This document shows, piece after piece, positions 44,425 to 55,909 of a DNA stretch of 64,000 nt (positions are counted from its first letter, which is position 1; every line of letters starts with the position of its first letter). The stretch covers positions 1 through 64,000 of the forward strand of contig WKLE02005021.1 of assembly GCA_014885115.2 (NCBI GenBank), in the 5' to 3' direction. A program made the translations under genes and the position numbers. Below the pieces are notes generated by a model that saw nothing but the letters and a program-made list of their open reading frames with translations, was not told the DNA's origin and made no database searches. The DNA is from Asterionellopsis glacialis (lineage: Eukaryota; Bacillariophyta; Plagiogrammaphyceae; Rhaphoneidales; Asterionellopsidaceae).

Positions 44425-44670
44425 TTAACAAATAATGGAAGCATTGTTCACCACCTTTTGATTGTACACGCCGCCGCTGCCGTCTGGTCTTTGTCCTTCC
44501 TTCTTTCGTAAATTGTCATATCCATATCTTTTTCTACAGTACTCTAGAATGCTGGTAAGGCTCCCACTCATCGAGTGGAGATTTGCAAGGCCGTATTGTT
44601 GTCTTTTTTCGTAAGTAGTGGGTGACGCATAGGAATTGTGCACCCCAAAAAATAGTCCAAAAACAGACAA
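44425..44670 (-). CDS. Doubtful small ORF (81 aa)
   Basis: The ORF lies convergent to the MCM7-like gene and contains LTSILEYCRKRYGYDNLRKKEG, a plausible helix. No family recognised, no splice partners seen. It could be real or chance. Confidence 0.2.
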   Translation of the reverse strand: MSVFGLFFGVHNSYASPTTYEKRQQYGLANLHSMSGSLTSILEYCRKRYGYDNLRKKEGQRPDGSGGVYNQKVVNNASIIC

Positions 44671-44766
44671 GTCGGTAGGCAGTGAAAATCAAAATTTCAA
44701 ACAAACAAAAAAAGCAAGTCGAAACACCAACTTTTTTCCCTAATTATTTACGTAACTACTAATTCA

Positions 44767-44880
44767 CTAATTCCTACTTAATTTGCATGTCATTGAACAC
44801 CACACTTCATTGTCTGCACCTCTGAGATTGTTCTCCATTGCACACAGTGCATGCACACACTTTCCACACTTACACTTATA
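44767..44880 (-). pseudogene. Relic Cys/His finger at element C-terminus
   Basis: One open stretch reads YKCKCGKCVHALCAMENN... then VWCSMTCKLSRN and stop. The C-x-C-x2-C-x-H-x2-C...C-x3-C spacing resembles a PHD-like finger. It has no start of its own and is treated as the end of the decayed element ORF. Confidence 0.4.
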
Positions 44881-45349
44881 GTGTGGTGTTAATCATCCAT
44901 CCTGTATCAACTCTGCACTGACCACAATATTTGGGCACACCATCACCACCCATTGGTGCATCTGGTGGTATGTACCCAGGATGTACAGCTGCTCTTGTAG
45001 CAGTCACTACAGCAGCTGTGAATCCTGGTTCACATGCGCTTTGCAATCCACCAGTTGCAGCTGCAGCAGGACAGACACCTACCCTGTTACTATCACCATC
45101 ACTCAATCCCATTTCTGTGCATGCAAGTCATTGTTCATAATTGTTCCTACCTGTCTCCATCATTGCATCACAATCAGCCCTACTTGTTCCACAATACCTG
45201 GATTCTGAGGATTTGATTTGTGGAGCATTGTATTAAGAACTTCTGTTGCAGTGTTATCTGCAGCAATATCCCTCCTAAGTCTCAGTGGGAAATATGTCTG
45301 CTTTCTCTTCTTTCTTGTAGTACCAGCATGAGATTTATTGTATCTTGTT

Positions 45350-45893
45350 AAAGGCGGTAGCTGGGATAAATCTGCATGATTACAGTTTGAACAGTTGTGT
45401 TACATTGTACTTTGGTACTCCAAGTACTTACATTCCAATCACTGTGTTTTCTTGCATGCTTTTCAAAGATATAACTCGCTACTTTTTTAACATGTTCCAT
45501 GCCCAAGTCACAAAGCCTTTCCAACTCTGTTGAAGTTATATTTTCAGTATCACTAGAAATCTTGACATCATTACCTTCTTCCTTCAGTTTAAATATAGGC
45601 ATCCAACTGGATTTGAAAAAATTATATGGTGTAACCAACATGTCACCATTGTCATCATGTGACACTGCTCATGTTTCTCCTTTGACCCAGAGACACTAAC
45701 CAGAAAACAACTTGACACCTCTTGGAAGCAAAAAATTCTTAGGTACATCATACATCTTCCCTCCCCAACGGTATTTCCTGTATCCATTCTTGTTGTTGTT
45801 GTCCAAACTACCAACAGCAGTACCATTATTTTTGGTGACTTCCAGTAATACTGTAGAAATTTGTTGCAACCTGTTGTCAACCATTGTCAGCAT
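45350..45893 (-). pseudogene. Relic C-terminal block of element ORF
   Basis: Two neighbouring frames together give DNRLQQISTVLLEV, YRKYRWGGKMYDVPKNFLLPRGV, then after a frame change ERLCDLGMEHVKKVASYIFEKHARKHSDWNVS. The WGG-x-x-x-x-x-P-x-NF-x-LP pattern is one I associate with the region after the recombinase domain in diatom Crypton-like proteins. Confidence 0.45.
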
Positions 45894-46215
45894 TTTCTCA
45901 CTGTACTGGTCAAGAAGAATAGTGAGATGATCTTCACTTATCTGGCCATTGTTGATTGTGGCCTCATTGATGGCAAACAGAATCCTTGATGTCAGTTGTT
46001 AAATCCAAAAAATTTTGAAGTGTATCTGTGCACACCAACATTTTTTCAAGTAATGAGACATCTGCTTGACAGAAAAGGGGATATGTGTAGGTTGGGGGGG
46101 GGGGAGGAGGGCTTAATTGATATTAAAGTCTTCAACTCCTTCAATAAGGTAGCATTACTAAGTACTAGAATACCATGAAAAGGGTGTTCTGGTACTAATC
46201 CTTTGACAGTGTTCA

Positions 46216-46299
46216 AGTAATCACTAGCATGGACAATGCTAGCCAAGCACAAAAGACAGTAATCACTAGCATGAACAATGCTAGCCAAGCACAAAAATA
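46216..46299. repeat. 42-bp tandem duplication inside the relic
   Basis: The unit AGTAATCACTAGCATGGACA... is repeated at 46216-46257 and 46258-46299 with one or a few differences. It lies in the recombinase relic and is a local slippage or duplication event. Confidence 0.85.
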
Positions 46300-46329
46300 C
46301 ACAGTCGCATAATATCAGGATGTGTATCT

Positions 46330-47299
46330 AATAAGACACCAAAACACAAGTACATAGCTTTGTTCACATCACAATTCTCCATCCCTACAGTAAAGTGAGG
46401 AGGCATGACTGAAAAAGAACTACTGTCTGTAGGTAGACTAGCCAGTGCTCTCCCACATCAACAATCAACTGAGTCTCCAAATTTGAAATAGAAATCCAAC
46501 ACTTTACCAATGGACCACTCCCCTCATGCAGCTACTGATGGAAGAGGAGGAGGGTCAGTTGTGTTGGTTGTTATGTGTATGGCTGATCCCTTGTGTGTTC
46601 CATGTGGATTACAATGCTTGGGATGTACAAACTCTCATATGGTTTCCAGCTTGTCTTTTAACAACTCAACAAGCTGTTTTGACTAACAATTGGCAGCAGA
46701 CCCATCTTCTGCTCCATACTGCAGAAAGATTTTTTCTGTGTGATGGAATGTTTCTTGCCTGGTATACAGCCAACAACCAATTGCAAGATGCCAGGAAACA
46801 TGGTGGTCAAATGGGTTTGCGTAGATGTTTTGGGTGTCACATTCTTTCCTAACTTGTCACCCTTGGTGTCACCATAAGTAATTTTCACCAAATCAGAACC
46901 AGGTGTAATATTGTGGAACCCAATATTGTCAATATTTATGGAACAGGCAATACACTTCCACTGTGTGACTGTATACAGCCACACAAACAAATTGCTGGTA
47001 AGAATAGACCACTCACAAATTAGTTGATAAAGTTGAAAAGGAATAAGATCTGACTCCTGTTCATCCAATTCATCTTTGTTTTTGGCCTTTCTGGTTTCCT
47101 TTTCAAAGGAACCCAGAAACTTCTTCATCTCCCAAATGTACAAATTAGGAAGGGTCTGGCCAGCCTTCTGAGCACCATCAACAATTGCTTTGTGGTACTT
47201 ACAAAGCTGGATGTGTGAACAAGTCTTTCCATTGGACTTTTTTTTAATGGAGGCAAGAAAGGCCTTAACAACTTTCACATTAAGGCCTGTGTACACCAA
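46330..47299 (-). pseudogene. Tyrosine recombinase core, frameshifted with stops
   Basis: The first 150 codons from 47299 are open (NVKVVKAFLASIKKKS, IWEMKKFLGSFEKETRKAKN, LYTVTQWKCIACSINIDNIGF). Near 46830 the reading changes frame, and the other frame continues with NIYANPFDHHVSW, then HGTHKGSA in the place of the His-x2-Arg catalytic box and GEWSIGKVLDFYFKFGD in the place of the 'GW....V.DRY' box, then ALASLPTDSSSFSVMPPHF. Stops TAG, TGA, TGA and TGA interrupt it. It is therefore a non-functional copy. At least one catalytic Arg and the nucleophilic Tyr context appear altered. Confidence 0.65.
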
Positions 47300-47826
47300 G
47301 GCATTCTAGCTATATTTATGGTGCTTTTACCTTAGACTGTTAGGAACACCAAACTTTGCCAAATGAATATTTAAAATTGGAGGAGGGGGAAATACCCCAT
47401 ATCTCCCACTCATTTGACTGACAGACAAGTCAGAGATTGACAAGTACAATGTGGTATTTTTATTTTGTACCAGTACTCCATAGGTTGTACCAACCTTCTC
47501 CCACTTGTTTGAGTGGGACATTTTGAAAAAATGCCCAAAAAACAGTGGGAGACTGCCTACTACTGCATGGTATCTTTTCCTTCAAATTTTTTACACAAAA
47601 TAATTGCCTATTATTGGGATGTCATGATTACGTAATTATTTACAATATTTTCAATACTGTGGGTTTCATTTCCTGCTTTCTTTTTGTGTTGAAAGGCAGA
47701 CCATGGAATCCCATCCAGGACTGGATCAGAAATCCAAAGGGGTAACTTTATACTAGTTTATGTAGTTTTCTACATCTTGTGGAATGTTCTATTTCTCATG
47801 ATCAAAATCAATTTTTTGTGAACAAA

Positions 47827-47868
47827 ATTGATTGATCATGAACAAAATTTTGTTCATGATCAATCAAT
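47827..47868. repeat. 42-bp perfect palindrome with nearby TGTTCATATGAACA copies
   Basis: The sequence around GAACAAAATTTTGTTC is an exact palindrome of 42 bp, centred between 47847 and 47848. The TGTTCATATGAACA palindrome and GTTCATGATCAATCAATATTTT recur to 47952, forming a dense nested palindromic cluster inside the CpG-poor segment. Confidence 0.9.
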
Positions 47869-48189
47869 ATTTTGGCATTTTTGTTCATATGAACACTTTC
47901 TTTGTTCATATGAACAAAATTTGGTTCATGATCAATCAATATTTTTTTGTTAAGATGGGCCCTTACTTGAGCTTGATTCTTTTATGTCTCTTGTTTACTC
48001 CTCTTTCCAATATTTGCTTAATCATCCAGGCTTTCTAAACTGAATTCTTTTTTACTTGTCCCATCAAATGTGTAAGACAAAATAGCACTAGCAATATATT
48101 GTCCACATCTTTCTTTCATTTTATCACCTTCATCTTCAGCATTGAAGCATTGGCATGAAAGATGACCTTCCTATTCATATTCATCAAAG

Positions 48190-48942
48190 TACTAACTTAC
48201 AGTACAAGTCATAGTATGTTCCATTTCGCCTAAGTTGGAATAAGGCTTTGGTATTTCAACAAATACAGGTGTACTCAATACATGTGGTAGAATATGAACC
48301 AAATTCTTTTTGTCATAAAAAGTATTATGCCCATAGGTGTATCCATCATCACCATAATACATATCATCACCATGGGGATATTTTTCATTGTAATGACAAT
48401 AATCATCATCTGTAAATGCAGGTTGATCTCCCACCTCTGCACCTTTGGCACCCTCTTCTTCATTTAAACCTTTGTTGTCACCACCTTTATCAGCATCTTT
48501 AGAATCATCAGATTCAAACACAGTAGCATATTTTTTGCCAAATTAATCAAATCTTTGGGTCCTGAATCTTCACCCACTTTCTTTTCTTCTTCTTCTTTCG
48601 GTGGTTCCGGTAATGTAGCATTTAATTGTGCTTTGAACCAATCATGTCATTTGTACATGATGAAAGAATTTGGTTCCATCATTGTCACCATCATGGTTGG
48701 AGACCGAGGGTGGTGTGACCAATCCAATCGCCGTTGTTCTCTGTTGACGACGTCTCGTCTTGACTTCTTGGAAGCCTAAGAATATCATCCAAAGATGGAT
48801 TTTTCTTCTGATTTTTTTGCACAGGACTGTCCCCTAATGTATTGAAAATGTCCTTGAGTGCATGTGCTGCATCACCGCGGCTTGTGGCTGGAGAATTGGG
48901 GTCCATGGTCAGGGGCAGCAGTTCGTCAACTTCTGTGTGCAA
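48190..48942 (-). pseudogene. Relic acidic N-terminal ORF of the element (or broken host exon)
   Basis: An ATG at 48906 opens MDPNSPATSRGDAAHALKDI... for 72 codons, then frame changes lead to PEPPKEEEEKKVGED, and finally an Asp/Glu-rich open stretch with GLNEEEGAKGAEV, HYNEKYPHGDDMYYGDDGYTYG. DNA with normal CG content begins at about 48590, so the first part could instead be a host exon cut by the insertion. No family recognised. Confidence 0.35.
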
Positions 48943-49142
48943 CTTGAAAAGAATTTTGAAAGTACTTTTTTGTATCTTTTTTGTCCCTGTAGAAAATGTA
49001 CCAAGTTTCTACAGGTCTTCCATCTGTTCCCGCCAGAGGACCGATCGCAAAAAAAATTTAGAGCTAAAATCATTTTTATTATTTGGTCTCCCCGGATTTC
49101 GGAGCTGTATACTTTCATTCGATAAAAGACCTCGAGAGATCA

Positions 49143-49933
49143 AGAGCTAGCTTTTTGACAAAATTCGAAAATCGCTGAGCAGCAACCAGCTTCCAATACT
49201 GTACCAGGTATTATTAATAAAAATATTAATACAAGCTAAATACTAACTCCTCACCTGTCACGTAGGTCCTATCTCTGTACAGTAATTCATATTTAAAAAC
49301 GGTTGGACCTACAGTACCAGGTACATGCTGGGGCCAGTGAATAATTACTAGCCCTAAAAAAATATGGACCTGATAGCTGATAGGACCTTTCAGGTAAGAT
49401 TCCCCGTACAAGGTAAATGGTACGGTGGGCTATTCCTATTGGTTCCTGAAAACATACCTGGTAATTATTTTTATTCATGTGACTTACAATACATGTGCGT
49501 AACTGCAAACTCCGATCATCATGTTGTATCCAAACTACACTTTTCACTGCATTGATGGCGGTTGATATTGTAACTCCTGAAAAAATAATGACACTTTCTC
49601 GCCAATCGTGACACATACAAGTTGAAAGTCCCAACGGTACATTTTTTTTCCGCCACTGAAGGCGCCGCGTTCAGCGTTGGGAATGTATCGTAGCAATAAA
49701 ACTTCTTGTTTCAAGAGGTACTGTACCTGGTACTCGTAGTTCCCACTAGATTGAGGTTGGTCGAGAGTTTGCTTTGGTCATCATCGCATTTGATACCGTC
49801 GCATCCACAGAGTCGAACATCGAGACGAAGTGAATCAATCAAGCATTTACGACTCTAAAACTGAAATCTTTGTCGATTTTTATTTAATTTCAATCAGTCT
49901 GTCTCGGAGACGGCACCGCATACTGTAGCGCTG
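49143..49933. other. Intergenic region
   Basis: No gene recognised. Scattered TACCTGGTA motifs occur at 49203-49210, 49310-49325 and 49721-49736. The 3' part is the presumed promoter of the 49934 gene. Confidence 0.45.
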
Positions 49934-52482
49934 ATGTTTTCGTCACTTCCTGCCGAAACTTCTGAAGAGGAGGTGCGAGATGGAAAATGGCGACATCACA
50001 AGAGTCCCACTTACTTAGATATCGAGTCTTCGGATTTTCAGAGGGGCGAAGATCTAAGTCAATCATCTCAGTACTACAATCCATCAACTCCCAAATCTGA
50101 CACTGCTACACAGGAAACAAATCCAAGTCCTCTGTTGCTTAATCCGTTGACTCGCAACGATTGGGTGGAGTCATCTTCGCGACTAAAAATTAAAAGTCCA
50201 GATAGTAGCGTAAAAAGAATTATAAACGACAAAATCCAACCACTTGAGAAGGGCTATTTGTTGGTAAGCTTGTTGACCCTTGCAATTTGTTTCAAAAAGA
50301 CATGAATTTCTTACCAACTTTTTCTCTCGCACATACTATTTTGCTACTCATGTTCTCATAATGTGAAAATCTTGTCGGGAAAAAAAGTACTTGCTCGATG
50401 ATCGCATTGAACCAGAAGAAATGGTACTTCTAGATTGTCAGGACAACCAATCAGTACTAAGAATTTTTCGCCTTCCTCAAAAGAAAGATAATCATCAGAC
50501 TCGTACCTCCGATCCGACGGATTGCTGGCATTTGCCAATAAAAAATATTCATCGGCTTGAACTCGGAAGCACAAGTTCATCAGCCTTATCAAAAGATTTC
50601 GCTATAGTACTAAAAGAAGCCAATGGAGAGTTGACATCGTACAAATTCGAGGCTCAGTCTATATATCAAAAAGAAACAGTTTGTGCAGGACTCCTTGAAG
50701 TTTTGAGTCACTCAAAGGTGGGGGCTGGAAACAAGGGAAAGTTACCTCCCAGCCATAGAGTCCCTCTTCCTCGTTCGCAGAAAAAATCAAGTAAATTGTC
50801 ATTGGCTCGTACGACGGAGATATCTACTCGTACAGGAGAACTTTGCACCAAGGGTGCAGCAAGTGATCTGATTCCCAGTGATGACTGCGTTGGGACAGGC
50901 CTTATCTTTTCGGACGATGAGATGGAGGTTTTAGATTCGCTGGTGCCAAGCGTTGCAATGCCAGTCCTCGACGATACAAGACAAGATGAAGATGAGACGT
51001 TCTCTGATAGTAATAGTATCAGGCGTAGTGCGGATTTTAATAAACCCGTTGGAGATGAACGCCGTCCACTAACTTCATCATCCACTGAGATGTCTGCCCA
51101 ATGGTTTGTTGACAACATGTGCATGTTCGCATTCTGCAGTGACGAAGTAGATAGTCCTGGTGGGCCTGTAATGTGTACGACTGAGCTTGAAAAATACGGA
51201 TGTTCAGTTTCCAATTGGGGGAAGCAATTGGCACTACAAAATTATTACTTTGGTATGCTTGGCAGTTCAAATATGCTAACGGAACTATGTAGCGGAGACG
51301 AACTTTGGGGATTGAAAAGAGTGGATAGTGGAACATCAGTAGATAAGAGGGGATCTGACGAGAGCTGCAGTATGTTTCGCAATCGAGCTACAGTTGTTTC
51401 CGGACAGGCAATACGGAAAAATACTCTTCTGCAACAAATGACTTTCAATGGCGCGTTGGAAGGGTCGAGGAGACAAATGCTTCAACTTCAAGTTACGAAA
51501 TCAATGGATGATGCCGACCGTGGGGAACTTAACACGGCTCGTGATACAGTAACAAAAAATGTACCAGCAGTACGCAGCCTATACCAAATGAAAGCCCAGA
51601 AAGATAAAGAGAGTTGGATGCCATTGAACGTGCCTAACATGTTCCAGAGTCTCTTGGAGAATTCACTGTCGGAAGACATCCATGAAGATCTAGATGACAC
51701 GGACTGCTGCTACGACAGTGATCCTGAAGATGCAAGGGTGCTCAAAAGCAGAAGAGGACCAAGATGGGTCGACGCAGATCGGTTGAATCAAATTGAAAAT
51801 AATGATGCAAAGCCATCATTGTTTTCATTTCAGGGTAACAAGAATATGGATGAAGAGAAAGTCCAAAGAGTGCTCGAAGTGAGTTGTCGTTGAAATAATC
51901 TGTTGTTTATGTCTCCCGTCTTAATCTGGCTATCTCAGTTCTGATATTTTTTTAATGCTTTTGTTACATCGATTACAAAAGGAGATCAAATCTGAAACGA
52001 TGCATTTGCTGTGGCATCCAACTCAGACATCCTGGGATCCCAACAGGCCACCAGCATGTGTGAATTTTTGGGTAGAGCGAGGAATGTGTTTGAATAATAA
52101 TATCTGCGTTCAGCCCAAACTCATGTGGAGTGTCACTCACGAACGCAATCTACATGCAAGGGAGTTGAACATGTCTGCTGAGGGAGCACCAGATTTTATT
52201 GAACTTTTAGGCATCAATGGTGTCTTAAAAGGACAGCCTATAGACCGTAGGGCGCATCCCTTTGCTTGCAAACAAAAATGTTTTCTAATCGAAACTAGGA
52301 ACCAAGTGTTTCTTTTTGAGGCGCAGACTGTTGCAGAACGTGATCAAATCGTAATAGGTCTTAGACTTTTAGTTGCACGGTTGGTATCCATGGTAATGGT
52401 TAAAGATCAGCGAGTCGTCAAAGAATATTTTGGGTCTGCTGCAGATGAAGTTCCGGGGGAGGCGCCTGAATGGGCTACATGA
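49934..52482 (+). CDS. Unknown 773-aa protein, possible PH-like segments
   Basis: Three exons, 49934-50263, 50388-51878 and 51982-52482 (introns 124 and 103 bp), stay in frame. I do not recognise the family. After a disordered Ser/Pro-rich start, the stretch YLLDDRIEPEEMVLLDCQ...FAIVLKEANGELTSYKFEAQS, ending in a helix (VCAGLLEVL), has the pattern of a PH-like fold. The third exon again ends CFLIETRNQVFLFEAQTVAERDQIVIGLRLLVARLVS, also PH-like. The middle 300 residues are acidic and charged. A lipid- or scaffold-binding role is speculative. Splice sites are ordinary; the second acceptor (AAAAAAAG at 50387) has no pyrimidine tract and is less certain. Confidence 0.7.
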
Positions 52483-52490
52483 GACCAGCT

Positions 52491-52902
52491 CAACGGTTAC
52501 CGCAATGAGCTCCGGTTGAATGTTAAGTCTTAGTCTAATAATTATGATAAAATACAAACAGCTACAAATGGCTATATCCCATCATATTGTGAAACCCTTT
52601 GACGGTAGAGGTGCATTTATGGATGATTTGAAAACTTTCCTTTGAGAAAAATTAGTTTGGGGACAATTCATACGTCAACACTCCACTTATTTTTTCAATG
52701 GTTCCCGCAACTAGCTCTGGTTAAATGTTAAGTCTTAGTCTAATAATTATGATAAAATACAAACAGCTACAAATGGCTATATCTCATCATAATATTGTGA
52801 AACCCTTTGTCGGTAGAGGTGAATTTATGCAGGATTTGAAAACTTTCTTTTCAGAAAAATTAGTTTGGAGACAATTCATACGTCAACACTCCACTTATTT
52901 TC
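52491..52902. repeat. 205-bp tandem duplication over a 3' gene end
   Basis: Copy 1 (52491-52695) and copy 2 (52696-about 52902) are about 90% alike by eye. Copy 2 includes the stop and last codons of the minus-strand gene at 52860; copy 1 carries a non-coding image of them. It lies between two convergent genes. Confidence 0.85.
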
Positions 52903-54056
52903 TTGTTCTTCTTATCGGGGGTGGCATATTTGGCTAACTTTCTAATAGATCGGATTCCAAGCGGAAAGCGAGAACCGTCGGCCATGCTTGAAGCATTTGT
53001 CATGTTTGTCAAAGGAGACACTGTGCCATCACCATCTGCACCATTTTCGCGGCGTACTCGAGGTGACATTCCGGGCAAAGCAAGCATATTTTCAGTATCA
53101 TACATGGGGACTGCTCCAATGATACCAGAAGCTGTGGTCACATCATCATCAAAGTCATCGTGATCATCATCAGGACTCTCTAAATCTGTTTTTTTTTGTT
53201 TGATCGGTGGAGGAGTGAAAACTCCCCTTCGCATGGACGGAGTTTGTTTGAATAAATCATCAAAACCTCCAGAAGTATAGATCATGATGAAAGATAAAGA
53301 TATGAGTGCTACAACTAGGAATGTAACAGCAACCACGAGGCCCTTCGATGCAGTAGAGCGTTCATTGTGCTGTTCACTGAGGTGAGAAATATTCTCTATT
53401 TCTTGTGTGTTGTTTTCTCCATCTGCGGTGCTAAATACGATTTCAAGTGAAGCGGCATCTTCGTCAATTGCTCCCGCTTGCTGCATTAAACTAAGCAATT
53501 TTGTTTTGGTTTCAATAGTGTCCAATAATTCGTTAAAAAGAGCAGCTGAATCTTCGATTCCTTGATTAGCAGAATATGAGAGTAGAACTGAGAGTCTCAA
53601 CTTCACGGCTGCGACATCGGCATCAGAAGATTCGACAACCTGATCCTTCGCATCAACAGACGTAAACAATAGATGAAGTTCCTTCTCGTCTGCAACTGAA
53701 TTTACCAATTCTGTTAGGTAGGAGGAAGCAGTCTGCTCAAAAGCATATACTGTTGTGGTTGATAGAGTGCCACCAACTGGAGTCTTTGCTGTCCAAGAAG
53801 CTTCCATGTCAGTCTCAGTAGTGTAGATCTATCGAATATAATGCCAGCATTCAGTGAGACAGTTGGAAATAATTAAATGTCAGGTACCGCTGATTTTTCC
53901 AATAGAATTCCAGTACAGGTGGGCCATTTCAATATCTATAAAACTTACCGCAGGACCTATTACTTGACCTCCAAAACTGATTGAAGGCGTCGATGTACTT
54001 TCTGCTGCGATAGCCATCGCTACAAAACTAGCTATAAATCTGCAAAGCAATTTCAT
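52860..54056 (-). CDS. Type I single-pass membrane protein, unknown
   Basis: Exons 54056-53949 and 53828-52860 (intron 120 bp) give about 358 aa. The first exon encodes a signal peptide (MKLLCRFIASFVAMAIAAEST). The extracellular part of about 180 residues is rich in Thr, Ser, Asp and Glu with helices (EQTASSYLTELVNSVADEKELHLLF); its overall style recalls a SEA-like module. A transmembrane helix (GLVVAVTFLVVALISLSFIMIYTS) and a 125-residue tail follow. Layout is like the larger PTISPTHT protein at 35581. Function unknown. Confidence 0.75.
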
Positions 54057-54886
54057 TTTCCACTGTTTTCTAAAAGGTTTGTTTGTAGAATTACCTTACT
54101 TTATGGACCTAGATTGACTGTCAGTAAAAATCAAGCAGCTAGATGTATGTGCTTTGTTTCTTTTTTCTTTTTTTTCGTTTTTCGTCGTTGTTCTGGTCAG
54201 TCTTGTGGCAAAAAAAATAATGAAATCTAAAAACTGCCAAATCTGATTTGGGAGCAACGGTGTTCCTGTCTTGCGCAACGAGTACCTCTGGTACCGTTTC
54301 GTGCAATACATATCAATATATACATACACCAGATATCCATACATGGGACCAGATTCTGATACGTCCGCGATTTGGACACAACCTGCGACCGTGACAGACC
54401 GCCCCTTGCTGCCGCCAGCCTGCCTCCTTTTCCACGAATGAGAGCACTCTCACAAAGTCAGTTCTGTTCCTGGCTACCTGTTCAACTAATCTAGACTAAG
54501 TACCATTTCCCAGATACATGTATTTAGGTCCTACCACAGTCTACAGGAACGGCTGTCCTTTCCCGGATACCAGGTACCTGGTACCCAGGGTACAAGGTAC
54601 CCCCAGGTACGTCACAAAGAGGAACTAAAATAAATATCGTCACTTTCCTGAATTTGCTGATTGTTGACATCCATCGTTGGATACCGGTACGTAGGTGGTC
54701 TCTAGTAGAGAGGTCCCCTCTCTAGTAGAGGGAGACAATCCTCTAGAGAGGACCTGAGCTTAGGTCCTCACAACATAGTCTCTCTGCGACGGTCCCTCAT
54801 TTTGAGATTGTGGCGCCAACGATTTTATTCGTAATCAAGCAAAGACATCCTGTCGGCAAGGGGAAAAGAGCAAGAAAAATTCAACC
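54057..54886. other. Divergent intergenic region with palindromic islands
   Basis: Contains a dense GGTACCTGGTACC island at 54565-54612 and a run of CTCTAGTAGAGAGG/CCTCTAGAGAGGACCT palindromes at 54694-54768. GTGGCGCCAAC at 54810-54820 is a weak E2F-like core close to the GST start. No gene seen. Confidence 0.45.
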
Positions 54887-55627
54887 ATGAAATTATCAGG
54901 TTCATTGGCCGCATTCTCTGCAATCCTACTGCCAGCATCTGTGATGTCGTTTACGCCCAAACACCCGTTTGTGTCTATTCCTTCGTCAAAAAGAAATATT
55001 TCTCTGAAAATGGCCCTTACATTGTACGGATCCCAAGGATCTAGGTCTCCTTTGTGCAACTGGGCTGCCTATGAACTAAATGTTGACTTGAACATGGGAG
55101 ACTTAAGCAGAAATCCCCACCCTTTTGGTCAAATTCCGTGTTTGGTAGATGAAGGCGCTGATGCAACAGTATTTGAATCGGGAGCAATTTTAAATTACTT
55201 GGATTCAGTGGCTGACGCTTCTCTTACGAAGAAAGAGCGAGCAATGGTCTTGTCTTGGATTGCATGGGCTAATGCGTCCTTGGATCCGATTTGTTTCTTG
55301 GAAACTCCGGACGGTAAGGTTTATGATACTGGACTCAAGCAACCAAATCGTCGTATAGACAGGCTCAATGACATCCTTAGCAAGCAACAATTCTTAGTGG
55401 AGGGTGGTTTTACGACAGCGGATGTGGCTGTGGCGTCCTACTTGTTATACGTTCTCCAATTCTTCCCAGGCGTTGATTTGTCTCGCTGGCCCCATGTTGT
55501 GCGATACATGCGAGAATGTGCCGCACGACCAGCTTATGCTAAAGCTTTCGGCGACAATGTCCAAAACTTCTTGGTCCAAGCCCTGGACGATATGGGTCAA
55601 TCCAAAAAGCTTTTTGGTATGTTCTAG
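54887..55627 (+). CDS. Plastid-targeted glutathione S-transferase-like protein
   Basis: 246 aa, single exon. A signal peptide (LSGSLAAFSAILLPASVM) is followed by SFTPKHPF, resembling the diatom plastid motif, and a Ser/Lys-rich transit region. The mature part starts near MALTLYGSQGSRSPLCNWAAYEL, with SRS at the place of the catalytic Ser, then QIPCLVDEG (cis-Pro) and ESGAILNYLD. The C-terminal helical domain has DRLNDILSKQQFLVEGGFTTADVAVASYLLY, the N-capping GxxTxAD box. It resembles elongation-factor-like or theta GSTs. Probable detoxification or redox role in the plastid. Confidence 0.9.
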   Translation: MKLSGSLAAFSAILLPASVMSFTPKHPFVSIPSSKRNISLKMALTLYGSQGSRSPLCNWAAYELNVDLNMGDLSRNPHPFGQIPCLVDEGADATVFESGAILNYLDSVADASLTKKERAMVLSWIAWANASLDPICFLETPDGKVYDTGLKQPNRRIDRLNDILSKQQFLVEGGFTTADVAVASYLLYVLQFFPGVDLSRWPHVVRYMRECAARPAYAKAFGDNVQNFLVQALDDMGQSKKLFGMF

Positions 55628-55909
55628 ACTTTTCAAAACCCCAGGTTAACAATGACGACAGGAATGAAGTTTCCGTATAACTTTAGTCTTTACAATATAA
55701 AATATTAATAATTAACACATACTTCTTGATCACTGAGAATTATCAACCGCAAACATATTCGTTCGAATGATATAGCGTTTATACAGTCATCACTTGGCAT
55801 TTCATGCCAACAACCTGAAATGGAATCAATATATATCGTTTCAACGACATGGAATGCCTTGCAAAGTTTTCGTCTTAGATTTGCCCCCGCCCTGTCGAAT
55901 CAAATTTAA

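Larger units (their letters stand above)
44767..48950 (-). mobile_element. Decayed Crypton-like tyrosine-recombinase element
   Basis: Reading the minus strand from about 48.95 to 44.77 kb gives, in order, an acidic N-terminal block, a tyrosine-recombinase core, a conserved WGGK...PKNF.LP block and a Cys/His finger, all interrupted by stops and frame changes. The order fits large stramenopile Crypton-type recombinases as I know them. The segment 44.78-48.54 kb has few CG dinucleotides, unlike the flanking genes, as expected of a long-silenced methylated element. No terminal inverted repeats were found, in line with Cryptons. Exact ends are not determined. Confidence 0.6.

Noticed and set aside
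46216..46299. CRISPR-like repeat
   Set aside because: Only two adjacent copies with no spacer, in eukaryotic DNA; it is a simple tandem duplication.
50708..51214. 168-codon minus ORF
   Set aside because: It is antisense to the long exon of the 773-aa gene.
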